NCBI GenBank assembly: GCA_945872795.1
Contig: CAMCAZ010000005.1
Coordinates: 22,999 to 86,998, forward strand
Direction: 5' to 3'
DNA: 64,000 bases
From: Chryseobacterium gleum
GTDB taxonomy: Bacteria; Bacteroidota; Bacteroidia; Flavobacteriales_F; PHOS-HE28
Position 1 is the first letter of the stretch, and every line of letters begins with the position of its first letter. Positions 1 through 10,414 of the stretch are shown here, piece by piece. A program made the translations under genes and the position numbers. The notes below the pieces were generated by a model that did no database searches, was not told where the DNA came from, and saw only the letters and a list, made by a program, of their open reading frames with translations.

Positions 1-861
1 CCCGCCACCGGTCACCAGGACCGGTCCATCGGCAAGGGCCAGTGCTGTGGCCACTTGCTGTGCGATGTGCTCCACCACGGTGGCCAGCCGGTCCGGCAGG
101 CTATCTCCTTGTCCCGCGATCAGCGGCTTCAGCCACGCCTCGAACCACTCGCGCCCCAACGATCGGGGTGGCTGTTGGTGGTGGAAGGGGAGGGTGTTCA
201 GCGCATCCAGCAGTTCCGGGATGATCCTGCCCGTGCGTGCCATTGCGCCACCCTTATCGTAGGGTAGGTCTGCCTCGTTCGCCAGGAAATTCAAGGCCTG
301 GTTGCCGATGCAGACATCGTAACCGGTCACGTGGCTATCACCGTGCAGCGCGATATTGCAGATGCCGCCGATGTTCAGGAAACCCTTGTGCTGGGGGAAT
401 AGAAGCCGTTCGCCCAAGGGGACCAGTGGGGCACCCTGGCCACCGAGGGCCACGTCCATGGTGCGGAAGTCGCAGACCGTGGTGGTGCCTGTGAGGGCCG
501 CGACGCGGGCGCCACAGCCGACCTGCAGGGTCAGCCCTTCCTCCGGCTTATGGAAGAGGGTATGTCCGTGGGATGCGATCAGGTCCACGCTCCTTCCGTT
601 CAACAGGTCCCGGCAGGCCTGTCCGATGCGGTCGCCGAGGTCGCGATGCAGCCGTGCCAGGTCCAGCGCGCTGCCCTCCATGGCGTGCAACAGCCTCTCC
701 TGAAAGGCCTGGTCGTAGGGAACCGTGCGGGCCTCCCGGATGCTGAAGCTCCAGTCGCCCACGTCATGGACCAGTTCGCACCACGCCAGATCAAGCCCGT
801 CGAGGGAGCTTCCGCTCATCACGCCGATGACCTGGTACCGATCCGCTCCGGGCGCTTCCAT
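1..861 (-). CDS. anmK: Anhydro-N-acetylmuramic acid kinase (3' end truncated by window edge)
   Basis: Minus-strand reading from ATG at 861: MEAPGADRYQVIGVMSGSSLDGLDLAWCEL...GGQGAPLVPLGERLLFPQHKGFLNIGGICNIAL...; GVMSGSSLDG and GGQGAPLVP are AnmK hallmarks. Absent from the ORF track because it runs off the edge. Confidence 0.93.
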   Translation of the reverse strand, partial: MEAPGADRYQVIGVMSGSSLDGLDLAWCELVHDVGDWSFSIREARTVPYDQAFQERLLHAMEGSALDLARLHRDLGDRIGQACRDLLNGRSVDLIASHGHTLFHKPEEGLTLQVGCGARVAALTGTTTVCDFRTMDVALGGQGAPLVPLGERLLFPQHKGFLNIGGICNIALHGDSHVTGYDVCIGNQALNFLANEADLPYDKGGAMARTGRIIPELLDALNTLPFHHQQPPRSLGREWFEAWLKPLIAGQGDSLPDRLATVVEHIAQQVATALALADGPVLVTGGG

Positions 862-878
862 GACGCGAAGTTACCCCC

Positions 879-886
879 TACTTTTG
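879..886 (+). promoter_or_regulatory. Candidate Bacteroidota -7 box (TAnnTTTG) for the acyl-CoA dehydrogenase
   Basis: TACTTTTG, 22 nt upstream of ATG 909. Confidence 0.4.
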
Positions 887-908
887 CGCTCCCTTGAACA
901 GAATTCCC

Positions 909-2078
909 ATGCAGGAAACCACCACCCTTGCCGGCCTCAATTTCGAACTCTCCGAGGAGCAGATCGCAGCGCGCGATGCCGCCCGTGATTTCGCCCAGAA
1001 CGTGTTGAAGCCCGGCGTGATCGACCGCGACCGCGAACAGCGCTTCCCCGCCGAGGAGATCAAGCAGCTCGGTGAGCTCGGTTTCCTGGGCATGATGGTG
1101 GACCCCAAGTACGGCGGCGGTGGCATGGACACCATCAGCTACGTGCTGGTGATGGAGGAGCTGAGCAAGGTGGACGCCAGCGCCAGTGTGGTGGTGAGCG
1201 TGAACAACAGCCTGGTGTGCTGGGGTCTGGAGTCCTTCGCCAATGAAGAGCAGAAGCAGAAGTACCTGGTGCCCCTGGCCAAAGGTGAGAAGATCGGCGC
1301 CTTCTGCCTCAGCGAGCCCGAGGCCGGCAGCGATGCCACCAGCCAGCGCACGACCGCCATCGACATGGGCGATCACTACCTGCTCAACGGTACCAAGAAC
1401 TGGATCACCAACGGCAACAGTGCCAGCACCTACCTGGTGATGGCCCAGACCGACGCCGCCAAGGGGCACAAGGGCATCAACTGCCTCATCGTGGAGAAGG
1501 GAATGCCCGGCTTCGTGGTGGGTGCCAAGGAGGACAAGATGGGTATCCGCGGCAGCGACACCCACACCCTGATGTTCCAGGACGTGAAAGTCCCCAAGGC
1601 CAACCGCATCGGTGAGGACGGTTTCGGATTCACGTTCGCCATGAAGACCTTGAGCGGTGGCCGCATCGGTATCGCCGCGCAGGCATTGGGTATCGCGAGT
1701 GGTGCCTACGAACTGGCCCTCGCCTACAGCAAGGAGCGCAAGGCTTTCGGGAAGACCATCAGCGACCACCAGGCCATCGCCTTCAAGCTGGCCGATATGG
1801 CCACGGAGATCGAGGCGGCCCGTCTGCTGTGCCTGAAGGCCGCGTGGCTGAAGGACCAGCACCTGAACTACGACCAGGCCAGCGCCATGGCCAAGGTCTT
1901 CGCCAGCGAAGTGGCCATGCGCACCACCACCGAAGCGGTGCAGGTGCACGGCGGTTACGGCTACGTGAAGGAGTACCACGTGGAGCGTCTGATGCGGGAC
2001 GCCAAGATCACGCAGATCTACGAGGGCACCAGCGAGGTTCAGCGTATCGTGATCAGCCGGTCCGTCCTGAAGGGATAA
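909..2078 (+). CDS. Acyl-CoA dehydrogenase
   Basis: ORF 894..2078, likely start at MQETTTL (909); FCLSEPEAGSDA, NGTKNWITN, QVHGGYGYVKEYHVERLMRDAKITQIYEGTSEVQ are family signatures. Confidence 0.95.
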   Translation: MQETTTLAGLNFELSEEQIAARDAARDFAQNVLKPGVIDRDREQRFPAEEIKQLGELGFLGMMVDPKYGGGGMDTISYVLVMEELSKVDASASVVVSVNNSLVCWGLESFANEEQKQKYLVPLAKGEKIGAFCLSEPEAGSDATSQRTTAIDMGDHYLLNGTKNWITNGNSASTYLVMAQTDAAKGHKGINCLIVEKGMPGFVVGAKEDKMGIRGSDTHTLMFQDVKVPKANRIGEDGFGFTFAMKTLSGGRIGIAAQALGIASGAYELALAYSKERKAFGKTISDHQAIAFKLADMATEIEAARLLCLKAAWLKDQHLNYDQASAMAKVFASEVAMRTTTEAVQVHGGYGYVKEYHVERLMRDAKITQIYEGTSEVQRIVISRSVLKG

Positions 2079-2116
2079 TTGCTCAGGCTCGCACTGACGC
2101 TCCTCGGAGGCATACC

Positions 2117-2135
2117 GTCGACCCAAGGGGTCGAC
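2117..2135. terminator. Hairpin between convergent genes
   Basis: GTCGACCC-AAG-GGGTCGAC, perfect 8-bp stem directly abutting the murF stop (2136-2138); no clear U-tract. Confidence 0.5.
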
Positions 2136-3428
2136 CTACAGCGCTTCCAATAGGGTTTCCAACCTGATCCCCCGCGAACCCTTCACCAGCACCAAGTGCC
2201 CGGTGAGGGGTTCGTTCTTCAGGATACCGAGCAGCGCTGCGGTGTTGGGATAGCACCGTTCCAAAGTGCTGCGCTGGAATTCAGGCCCCACGAAGCGGGC
2301 ATCGATGTTCAATTCCCTGACCAAGGCAACGATGGCATCATGCTCGGTCCGGCTGTCCGCACCCAGTTCCAACATGTCGCCTAGGATCGCCAGTTTGGGC
2401 CGGTCCGTGGTCATGGCCGCGAAGTTGCGCAGCGCGGCGGCCATGCTGGTGGGGTTGGCGTTGTAGGCATCCAGCACCAGCTGGTTGCGGCCGGTATCGG
2501 AGAACTGTGAGCGGTTGTTGCTGGGCGTGTAGTCCCCGATGGCTCTGGCGATCACGTCGTCGGGAACGCCGAAGTGCCTGCCGATGGCCACGGCCGCCAA
2601 CGCGTTCGGTGCATTGTAATCGCCGATGAGCTTGGTGGAGACGTGAAAATGGCCCACGCGACCGCGGTCATCGAAGACCAGCTCCATGTGGGGCGTATCA
2701 CCGGTGACGGCATTCCCGCGCGTATCAGCAGTTTTGTCGTTCCCGTAGGTCACGCGTTCGAGGCCGGCGCTCTTTTCCATCAACAGGGCATCGTCCGCGT
2801 TCACGAAGACAAGGCCCTCATGGTCGCCCAGGAAGCTGTACATCTCCGTCTTTGCCCTGATCACGCCTTCATAGCTGCCAAAACCTTCGAGGTGTGCGCG
2901 CCCCACGTTCGTGATGAGCCCGTGGGTGGGCTCGGCGATGGCCACCAGTTCGGCTATGTCACCGACCTTGTTCGCGCCCATCTCGATGATGGCGATGCGG
3001 TGCTCCGAGGTCAGCCGTAGCACTGTCAGCGGCACCCCGATGTGGTTGTTGAGGTTGCCGGTGGTGGCCAGTGTGGGGCGGTCGGCGCTGAGCACGGCAT
3101 GCACCAGTTCCTTCGTCGTCGTCTTGCCGTTCGTGCCGGTGATCCCGATCACGGGGATGGAGAATGTGCGACGGTGATACCGGGCAAGCTCCTGCATCGC
3201 GGTGAGCACATCGGGGACCAGCAGGAAGCGCTCGTCCAGCGCCACGGCCGGGTCGTCCACCACGGCATAGCGGCTGCCTTGTGCCAGGGCCTCGGCGGCG
3301 AAGGCATTGGCGTTGAAGTGGGGGCCTTTCAGGGCGAAGAAGAGACTCTGTGGAGCGATTGAACGAGTGTCCGTGCAGGCCCCGGAGCATTCCAGGAAAC
3401 GCTGATGCAGTGCTGCGATGGTGATCAT
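2136..3428 (-). CDS. murF: UDP-N-acetylmuramoyl-tripeptide--D-alanyl-D-alanine ligase
   Basis: VIGITGTNGKTTTKELV P-loop, NLNNHIGVPLT, LDAYNANPTSMAAAL, LAILGDMLELG. Confidence 0.96.
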   Translation of the reverse strand: MITIAALHQRFLECSGACTDTRSIAPQSLFFALKGPHFNANAFAAEALAQGSRYAVVDDPAVALDERFLLVPDVLTAMQELARYHRRTFSIPVIGITGTNGKTTTKELVHAVLSADRPTLATTGNLNNHIGVPLTVLRLTSEHRIAIIEMGANKVGDIAELVAIAEPTHGLITNVGRAHLEGFGSYEGVIRAKTEMYSFLGDHEGLVFVNADDALLMEKSAGLERVTYGNDKTADTRGNAVTGDTPHMELVFDDRGRVGHFHVSTKLIGDYNAPNALAAVAIGRHFGVPDDVIARAIGDYTPSNNRSQFSDTGRNQLVLDAYNANPTSMAAALRNFAAMTTDRPKLAILGDMLELGADSRTEHDAIVALVRELNIDARFVGPEFQRSTLERCYPNTAALLGILKNEPLTGHLVLVKGSRGIRLETLLEAL

Positions 3429-3435
3429 AACGAAA

Positions 3436-3460
3436 GAGCCCCCGGACAGGCCGGGGGCTC
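3436..3460 (-). terminator. Intrinsic terminator-like hairpin downstream of gldJ
   Basis: GAGCCCCCGG-ACAGG-CCGGGGGCTC, perfect 10-bp stem; on the minus strand followed by TTTCGTT. Confidence 0.7.
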
Positions 3461-3484
3461 GAAGATAGAAGGGGGATCGAACGA

Positions 3485-5239
3485 CTACTTGTCGAGCTTC
3501 TCGCGGCGCTTGTCATCGCCCAGGCCCTTGGGACTTCCCACACGGGTCATGGCACAACGGAAGCCGATGGTGGCCGTGCTCTGGCGCTCATCCAGGTGAC
3601 GGCGCGTTCCGGGGTTCGCCCAGTAGATGCGGTCGGCCCAAGAGGCACCCTTGTACACGCGACTGCGGTCGTTCACCAGGGTGGTCTTGCCCCAATCGTA
3701 CATCGGGTTGCCCTCGAAGTCGGGTTGTTCGAAGTAGATGCTGCTCTCCACATCACCATCGGTGAAGCTGATGTTGTCCGACTGACGGTAGTTGCGACGG
3801 TCGATGTTCTCCTCCACGGTCACGTTGCGGACGCGCACGTCACCGGGCTGGTCGGCCTGGTAGTCGCTGATGCCGGCCAACAGCTTGGGGCAGATCTCCA
3901 GGTCCTTGCCCTTGATGTTGTCCACCATGTCCTGCACCCGCTGCATCGCTGCGTCCTGCTTGCGGGTGTTGTTGAACTCGATGGCCTGATCGATGGTCGT
4001 CAACAGCTCGTCAATGAGCCCCGCCTCCTCATCGGTTGCACGGCCCTGCATGGCGGTCTGGAACTGGGTGAGGTAGTACTTGATCCCGTCCACATCGTAG
4101 ATCACCAGGTCATGCTTGTCCTCCACCACACCATCGCTGTTCAGCACTTTGGTCTTGAACACGTTGCCGCGGAAGGGGCGGAAGTCGTCCTTGTCCTCGG
4201 GGCTCAGGGGACGATAAACGTCCATCACCCACTCGCTGACGTTGCCGGCCATATTGTACAGACCGTAGTCATTGGGCCAGAAGCTGAACACGGGGGCGGT
4301 CACGTCGGCATTGTCGTTCAGCGTGCCGGCAACACCCATGTAGTCACCACGACCGCGCATGAAGTTGCCGCGGAAATCACCGTAGAACGCACCGCCTTTC
4401 TTGCGGCTGTCGTAACGCACCCAGTGACCGTTCCAAGGATAGATGCGACGCTCCACCACGCGCTCGTCCACGGTATTGCCTACGAGGCCATAGGCGGCGT
4501 ATTCCCACTCGGCCTCCGTCGGCAGACGGTAGCGGGGCAGCAGCACACCGTCCTCCATCTTGATATTCCGCGTGTCCTTGTTCGGGTTGAAGTCGGTCAC
4601 GCCATCCACCTTCTTGCCGCTCTCATACTGGCCGGCGAGATAGGCGTCGGTGGTGAAGTGGTCCTCGTTGATCTGGTTCGGGTAGTGCTCGAACAGGCCT
4701 TCCCGGATCAGGATCACCTCGTTCACCCGGTCCGTACGCCATGCGCAATAGTCATTGGCCTGCAGCCAGTTCACACCGACCACGGGGTAATCGCGGTAGG
4801 CCGGGTGACGGAGGTAGTATTCCACAAAGGGCTCGTTGAAGGCCAGTTTGCTGCGCCACACGAGGGTGTCGGGCAGGGCTTTCTTGTAGATCTCAGGATA
4901 ATCCGCCGCGAAGACGCGGTCCAGCCAGTAGAGGTATTCCAGCCAATAGAAGTTGGTCACCTCCACCTCATCCATATAGAAAGAGGATACTGTGACCGTG
5001 CGGGGCACATTGTCCCAATCATGGCGCAGGTCATCCGTCACGCGGCCCATGGTGAACTGACCGCCTTCCACCAGGATCAGGCCGGGGCCCGTTTCCTGGT
5101 CCGCGAACGCAGCCTTTTCAAAGCCACCGTTCTTGGAATCGTTGTAGTTCCATCCGGTTGCGCCGCTCTTCTCGAACTGGCAACTGGTGAACAGTGCCGT
5201 GCCAGAAACGAGTATGCCGATATTCCTTACAAGGCTCAT
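3485..5239 (-). CDS. gldJ: Gliding motility lipoprotein GldJ (formylglycine-generating-enzyme-like fold)
   Basis: Lipobox-like LFTSC; LVEGGQFTMGR, VTNFYWLEYLYWL, RYRLPTEAEWEYAA, NMAGNVSEWV, KGASWADR, IGFRCAM. Confidence 0.92.
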   Translation of the reverse strand: MSLVRNIGILVSGTALFTSCQFEKSGATGWNYNDSKNGGFEKAAFADQETGPGLILVEGGQFTMGRVTDDLRHDWDNVPRTVTVSSFYMDEVEVTNFYWLEYLYWLDRVFAADYPEIYKKALPDTLVWRSKLAFNEPFVEYYLRHPAYRDYPVVGVNWLQANDYCAWRTDRVNEVILIREGLFEHYPNQINEDHFTTDAYLAGQYESGKKVDGVTDFNPNKDTRNIKMEDGVLLPRYRLPTEAEWEYAAYGLVGNTVDERVVERRIYPWNGHWVRYDSRKKGGAFYGDFRGNFMRGRGDYMGVAGTLNDNADVTAPVFSFWPNDYGLYNMAGNVSEWVMDVYRPLSPEDKDDFRPFRGNVFKTKVLNSDGVVEDKHDLVIYDVDGIKYYLTQFQTAMQGRATDEEAGLIDELLTTIDQAIEFNNTRKQDAAMQRVQDMVDNIKGKDLEICPKLLAGISDYQADQPGDVRVRNVTVEENIDRRNYRQSDNISFTDGDVESSIYFEQPDFEGNPMYDWGKTTLVNDRSRVYKGASWADRIYWANPGTRRHLDERQSTATIGFRCAMTRVGSPKGLGDDKRREKLDK

Positions 5240-5258
5240 GGTCTTGTGGGTTGCTGGT

Positions 5259-6236
5259 TCAGAAGGTGGGGCAGGCTACGACCCGGAACCTCCTCTTCTT
5301 GGGTTTGCAGTTGAATTGCAGTTGCATGCTGATCTCGTGGGAGCCAGCAGTGGCAGTGGTCAATTTGGACGTGGTCACATCGTAGCTGTAACCGAACTTG
5401 AACTTGTCCGTCTGGAAGCCGATCAGGGCGATGAAGGCATCCCGCGTGCGATACCATACACCGGCGGTGATCGGTCCGTGGTCAACGTACAGGCCGAGGT
5501 TCAACTGTCGGAACGCGGCCTGCTGCTGGTAAAGTATGTTCGGCGAGATCCGGGTGCGGGCCTCACCGTACTTGCCGTTCATGCCCAGGGGAATGGCGGC
5601 ACCGGCATGAGCGGTCAGTTTCATGGGCAGCTTGCTGGTGCCCACGATGAGCGACTCATTGGGTTCGGTGAGGTGATGGGCGGAGAAGCCGATGAAGTAC
5701 ACATCACTATAACCCAGCACACCGGCGCTGAAGTCGGCGTTGCCCACCTGGCCGCCGCGGGGCACATCCTGAGTGTTGTACACGAAGCCCCGGCGGGGGT
5801 CGATCTGGTCGCCGAACGTGAGCTTTGTCCAGTCCAAGGACTTTTGGAAGTACGTGGCTTGGAATCCCACCTTGAGGGAGAATTTCCGGGAGATGGCCTG
5901 CTGGTAGGAGTAGATCCCGCTGACCGTGGTGGTGTTCAAGGTCCCTTTGCCTGCCTGGTCGTTGGTCACCAACAACCCCAAGCCACCCATGAGGCCGTCC
6001 ACATGCTGGTCGTAGCTGGCGCTGGTGGTGACGAAGGTGCCCGTCAGTGCAGGCCACTGGTTGCGGTAGTTCAGGACCACACGCGGACAGCGTGCGGTGC
6101 CGGCGAACGCGGGGTTCAGATACAGCGGGTTCGCATAGAATTGTGTGAACTGCGGATCCTGTGCGTTAGCGCCCAAGGTCGCGAACACAGCCAGTGCCAG
6201 GCCTAGGGCCCCACGCCTAATGGTCCATTCCATCAT
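5259..6236 (-). CDS. PorP/SprF family type IX secretion system membrane protein
   Basis: QDPQFTQFYANPLYLNPAFAGT...NYRNQWPALTG...SYDQHVDGLMGGLGLLV is the PorP/SprF N-terminal signature. Confidence 0.93.
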   Translation of the reverse strand: MMEWTIRRGALGLALAVFATLGANAQDPQFTQFYANPLYLNPAFAGTARCPRVVLNYRNQWPALTGTFVTTSASYDQHVDGLMGGLGLLVTNDQAGKGTLNTTTVSGIYSYQQAISRKFSLKVGFQATYFQKSLDWTKLTFGDQIDPRRGFVYNTQDVPRGGQVGNADFSAGVLGYSDVYFIGFSAHHLTEPNESLIVGTSKLPMKLTAHAGAAIPLGMNGKYGEARTRISPNILYQQQAAFRQLNLGLYVDHGPITAGVWYRTRDAFIALIGFQTDKFKFGYSYDVTTSKLTTATAGSHEISMQLQFNCKPKKRRFRVVACPTF

Positions 6237-6413
6237 GCTCTCAGATCGATCAAGGCTTTCGAGCCAGCGCCAAGTATACGCAACCCTTCGCGATACGGTT
6301 CACCTTCCCCACGGCAATATTCGTGAACCTGGACCGTTGGTCGGGTGTTCCGTGAACGCAAGGGTCGAAGGTAGTAGTTTCGACCGATCTGTTGATAACC
6401 TGCTCATCGCCGC

Positions 6414-9400
6414 ATGACCGCCACCCGTCCAGCCCTCGCCATCCTGCTGTTGTTCAGTACGCTTCCGTCCATGGCCCAAGAGCGTGCTCAGCGCCTGTTG
6501 AACTGGGGGGAGAGCGCCAACCCGGCCAAGGTTGCCACGGAGGGACGGAACGTTCAGCCTGTGGAAGGGCTGGTCCGTGCAACGACCTCTCCTTTAGTGC
6601 TTGCGTTCGATGGTGCTTTCTTCGATGAGGACCGTGGAGGACTGCCATACTACAACGAACAGACCGAAATGCCCACCGGCGTCACAGGCATCTCCGCCTA
6701 TGTGAGGGATGCGGTTTACGTGCCACTGACCGCCGCGGAACGTGCAGCATGGCCCGCCGTGGAGCAGGCAGGCCCTGAACCTGAGGTGCATGCCCGTGTG
6801 ACCTTCTACCGCAAACGGCCTCAGGGTCTGGTCAGCGTCTATCCCTATCGGCGCGATCCGGTCACCGGGTCGTTGGACAAATTGCTGTCCTTCCGCATCG
6901 AACTGGTGGAGGGCCGCTCGGAGGCCCGTGGTGGGGGACAACGGTCCTACCCGGAGAACTCCAAACTGGCGTCCGGCGATTGGTTCCGCTTCACCATCGC
7001 CAAGGATGGCGTCTATAAGGTCACCTACGAGACCCTGCGCGACATGGGGGCGGATATCAGTTCGCTGAGCTCCGACCGGATCAACGTCTACGGCAACCAT
7101 TTCGGCCTGCTGCCCTTCGTGAACAATGTGGAACGGCCCACGGACCTTCTGCTCAATGCCATTCAGATGGTGGACGGTGGCGATGGCGTGTTCGGCCCGG
7201 GTGACCACCTGCTGTTCTACGGGACCGGAGCGCACCGATGGGAGGTGCAGAACGACCGGTTCGTGCACACCCGCAATGTCTATTCCGACTCCGCATCCTA
7301 CTTCATCGGCATCGATGTGGATCCGCCATCGCGCATTGCCGATGCCGAACTGAGCTCGGATGATGCCACCCTCACCGTCACCTCCTTTAGTGATCGGCAT
7401 TTCATCAACCGTGAGCTGGTGAACCTCCTGAAGTCGGGCAGGAACTGGTTGGGCGAGACCTTCGATCTGACCACCACCTATAACTACAACTTCGAGACCC
7501 CGTTCCTGAACCCCGGCAGTGATGCGACGCTGGTGGTGAACGTCGCAGGCCGGACCTACGGATTGGGCAATACCAGCAGCTTCACGATCACCTCGAGCGG
7601 CAGCTTGAACACCTCGCTCACGGTGCCCGGTATCTCGCAGAACAATACGTCCCCCGTGGCCAGTGCTGCACAGGGTGTGTACACCTTCAGCCCCACGGGC
7701 AATAATGTGCCGGTGACACTGTCCTTCATCAAGTTCGACCCGATCACTTCGGTGGGCTGGTTGAACTATCTGGAGCTCAATTGCCGCCGCCAGTTGCGCA
7801 TGACCGGTGACCAGGTGGCGTTCAGGGACCTGGCTTCCGTGGGTGCCGGACAGGTGGCCGAGATGGTCATGGACCAGGCACAACCGGTCTACCGGATCTG
7901 GGAGGTGACCAACCCCACAGCGGCACGCAGCGTGCCCTTCACGACCGATGGCTCCACGAAGCGTTTCCGTGTGCGCACGGATGAACTTCGGGAGTTCATC
8001 GCCTTCCGCGATGCGAATTACCTCACGCCTACGGTGATCGGTCGTGTGCCGAACCAGAATCTGCATGCCTCGGCTACGCCCACCGACCTGGTGATCGTCG
8101 TTCCTCCCATGTTCCAGGCCGCGGCCTCCCGCTTGGCGGAACGGCGCGCCAGCGAAGGCATGACCGTGTTGATGGTCAGCCCCCAGCAGGTGTTCAACGA
8201 ATTCTCCAGTGGTGCCCGTGATGCGACGGCCATCAAACGCTACATGCGTATGCTATACGACCGGGCGGGCATGGATGACGCTTTGATGCCTAGACACCTG
8301 TTGCTCTTTGGCGATGGCTCATACAATAACCTCTCCCTGATACCGACCAATCAGAACTTCATCCCATCCTACCAGACCGCCGACGGCATCTCCCCCTCCA
8401 ACTCCTACACCTCCGATGATTATTTTGGACTGCTGGACGAGACCGATGGCGAGAGCACAGGTGACCTGGTGGATATCGGTGTAGGGCGACTTCCCGTATC
8501 CTCCTCCCAGCAGGCACAGGAGGTGGTGACCAAGATCCTGGCCTACGATCGATTGCAGTTGTTGAGCTCCTCGGACGACAACTGTTCGGCGATCGGTGGC
8601 GGCGGTATCGCTGATTGGCGGAACCATGTACTGTTCGCCTCCGACGATCAGGAGGGTGATTCCTTCGAGGGCGTCATTCATATGGAACAAAGCAACCAGT
8701 TGGCCATGCGTGTGGAGACAGAGCATCCGCATCTCAACGTGGACAAGATCTACATGGATGCCTACCAGCAGGTGACCACGCCGGGTGGTGAGCGCTACCT
8801 GCAGGCCAATGAGGAACTGAGGGACAAGGTGCAGAAGGGGTCCCTCGTGGTGAACTATGTAGGACATGGTGGTGAGGTGGGGTGGGCCCACGAGCGCTTC
8901 CTGGACAACGGGACCATCACCAACTGGTCCAACCTGGACCGTCTGCCGCTCTTCATGACCGCCACCTGCGAGTTCTCCCGCTGGGATGATCCCGGACGGA
9001 CATCGGCCGGTGAACTCGTGCTGCTGAACCCTTCCGGAGGTGGTATTGGTCTGATGACCACCACGCGCCTGGCCTATTCCAACCAGAACTTCGATCTGGC
9101 CCGTCGCTTTTACGATCATGTGTTCACTGAAGAGGATGCCCTGGGCCGTCCCTGGCAGCTGGGGGATATCTACCGCGAGACCAAGCGCTCCATCACGGCG
9201 GCACAACCCAGTCAACGCAACCACCGCAACTTCTCGTTGCTGGGCGATCCCAGCATGCGACTTGCCCTTCCCCGCGAACGGATCGTCATCACGTCGATCA
9301 CCGATACTCTGGGCGTACCCATGGATACCCTGAAGGCCCTCTCCACTGCGCGCATCTCGGGCTTCGTGGATGATGGCACTGGACAGCCCATGGCCGACTT

Positions 9401-10349
9401 CAATGGTCGGGTACTTCCGCTGGTCTACGACAAGGAATCGGACCAAAGCACGCTCGCCAACGATGGTGGTGGCCCCTTCAACTTCAAGATCCGGAAGAAC
9501 ATCATCTACCGCGGCAAGGCGACCGTTACCAACGGCCAGTTCGATTTCACCTTCGTGGTGCCCAAGGACATCAACTACCAGGTGGGGCCGGGCAGGGTCA
9601 GCTGTTATGCAGAAAGTTGGTCAACGAACGCCAGCGGCTACACTAACTCGCCCTTGATCGGGTCCACGGCCACGGATATCGTGGAGGATAGCCAAGGTCC
9701 CCAGATCGAACTGTTCATGAACGATGAACGTTTCGTGCGGGGCGGTATGACCAACGAAACACCGCTGTTGTACGCGAAGCTGTTCGACGAGAACGGGGTC
9801 AACACGGTGGGCAGCAGCATCGGTCACGACCTGCTTGCCGTACTGGATGAGAACACCGAACAGGCCGTGGTGCTGAACGACCTTTATGAAGCGGACCTGG
9901 ATACGTACAAGAGCGGAGCCGTGCGCTATCGGTTCGACAACCTCGCCGAGGGCCCGCACTCCCTACGCCTGAAGGCCTGGGATGCCCATAACAACTCCTC
10001 GGACGCGACCACGGACTTCGTGGTGGCCTCCTCGGCCGAGCTGGCCTTGGACCACGTGCTGAACTATCCCAACCCGTTCACCACCCGCACATCCTTTTTC
10101 TTTGAGCACAACCGGCCCTGTACCACCCTGAATGTGCAGGTGCAGGTGTTCACGGTCAGCGGACGCTTGATCAAGACCCTGAGCCGGCAGCTGGCCTGCG
10201 AGGGTTTCCGCAGCGAACCGCTCGAGTGGGACGGCCGTGATGATGTGGGGGACACCATCGGACGCGGGGTCTATGTGTACCGCCTGAGCGTGGTGACCCC
10301 GGAGGGTGAGCGTGCCGAGAAGTTCGAGAAACTGGTGGTCCTGCGTTAA
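6414..10349 (+). CDS. porU: Type IX secretion system sortase PorU (C25/gingipain-like)
   Basis: 1311 aa; LLLFGDGSYNN, NYVGHGGEVGWAHERF (His) and FMTATCEFSRWDDP (Cys) catalytic-region motifs; C-terminal YPNPF...GRGVYVYRL; adjacent to porV. Confidence 0.93.
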   Translation: MTATRPALAILLLFSTLPSMAQERAQRLLNWGESANPAKVATEGRNVQPVEGLVRATTSPLVLAFDGAFFDEDRGGLPYYNEQTEMPTGVTGISAYVRDAVYVPLTAAERAAWPAVEQAGPEPEVHARVTFYRKRPQGLVSVYPYRRDPVTGSLDKLLSFRIELVEGRSEARGGGQRSYPENSKLASGDWFRFTIAKDGVYKVTYETLRDMGADISSLSSDRINVYGNHFGLLPFVNNVERPTDLLLNAIQMVDGGDGVFGPGDHLLFYGTGAHRWEVQNDRFVHTRNVYSDSASYFIGIDVDPPSRIADAELSSDDATLTVTSFSDRHFINRELVNLLKSGRNWLGETFDLTTTYNYNFETPFLNPGSDATLVVNVAGRTYGLGNTSSFTITSSGSLNTSLTVPGISQNNTSPVASAAQGVYTFSPTGNNVPVTLSFIKFDPITSVGWLNYLELNCRRQLRMTGDQVAFRDLASVGAGQVAEMVMDQAQPVYRIWEVTNPTAARSVPFTTDGSTKRFRVRTDELREFIAFRDANYLTPTVIGRVPNQNLHASATPTDLVIVVPPMFQAAASRLAERRASEGMTVLMVSPQQVFNEFSSGARDATAIKRYMRMLYDRAGMDDALMPRHLLLFGDGSYNNLSLIPTNQNFIPSYQTADGISPSNSYTSDDYFGLLDETDGESTGDLVDIGVGRLPVSSSQQAQEVVTKILAYDRLQLLSSSDDNCSAIGGGGIADWRNHVLFASDDQEGDSFEGVIHMEQSNQLAMRVETEHPHLNVDKIYMDAYQQVTTPGGERYLQANEELRDKVQKGSLVVNYVGHGGEVGWAHERFLDNGTITNWSNLDRLPLFMTATCEFSRWDDPGRTSAGELVLLNPSGGGIGLMTTTRLAYSNQNFDLARRFYDHVFTEEDALGRPWQLGDIYRETKRSITAAQPSQRNHRNFSLLGDPSMRLALPRERIVITSITDTLGVPMDTLKALSTARISGFVDDGTGQPMADFNGRVLPLVYDKESDQSTLANDGGGPFNFKIRKNIIYRGKATVTNGQFDFTFVVPKDINYQVGPGRVSCYAESWSTNASGYTNSPLIGSTATDIVEDSQGPQIELFMNDERFVRGGMTNETPLLYAKLFDENGVNTVGSSIGHDLLAVLDENTEQAVVLNDLYEADLDTYKSGAVRYRFDNLAEGPHSLRLKAWDAHNNSSDATTDFVVASSAELALDHVLNYPNPFTTRTSFFFEHNRPCTTLNVQVQVFTVSGRLIKTLSRQLACEGFRSEPLEWDGRDDVGDTIGRGVYVYRLSVVTPEGERAEKFEKLVVLR

Positions 10350-10380
10350 GCCCTGCACAATAAGCACCCCTGTTCCGGCG

Positions 10381-10388
10381 TATATTTG
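10381..10388 (+). promoter_or_regulatory. Candidate -7 box (TAnnTTTG) for porV
   Basis: TATATTTG, 26 nt upstream of ATG 10415. Confidence 0.45.
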
Positions 10389-10414
10389 ACGTCCTGTTCC
10401 CGACCCCTGCCCTG

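Noticed and set aside
819-2126. 435-aa minus-strand ORF opposite the acyl-CoA dehydrogenase
   Set aside because: Antisense shadow ORF; His/Leu/Gln/Val-rich low-complexity translation, no domain, while the plus strand encodes a textbook enzyme.
3596-5314. 572-aa plus-strand ORF opposite gldJ
   Set aside because: Antisense shadow ORF (His/Val/Leu-rich translation) of a clear GldJ.
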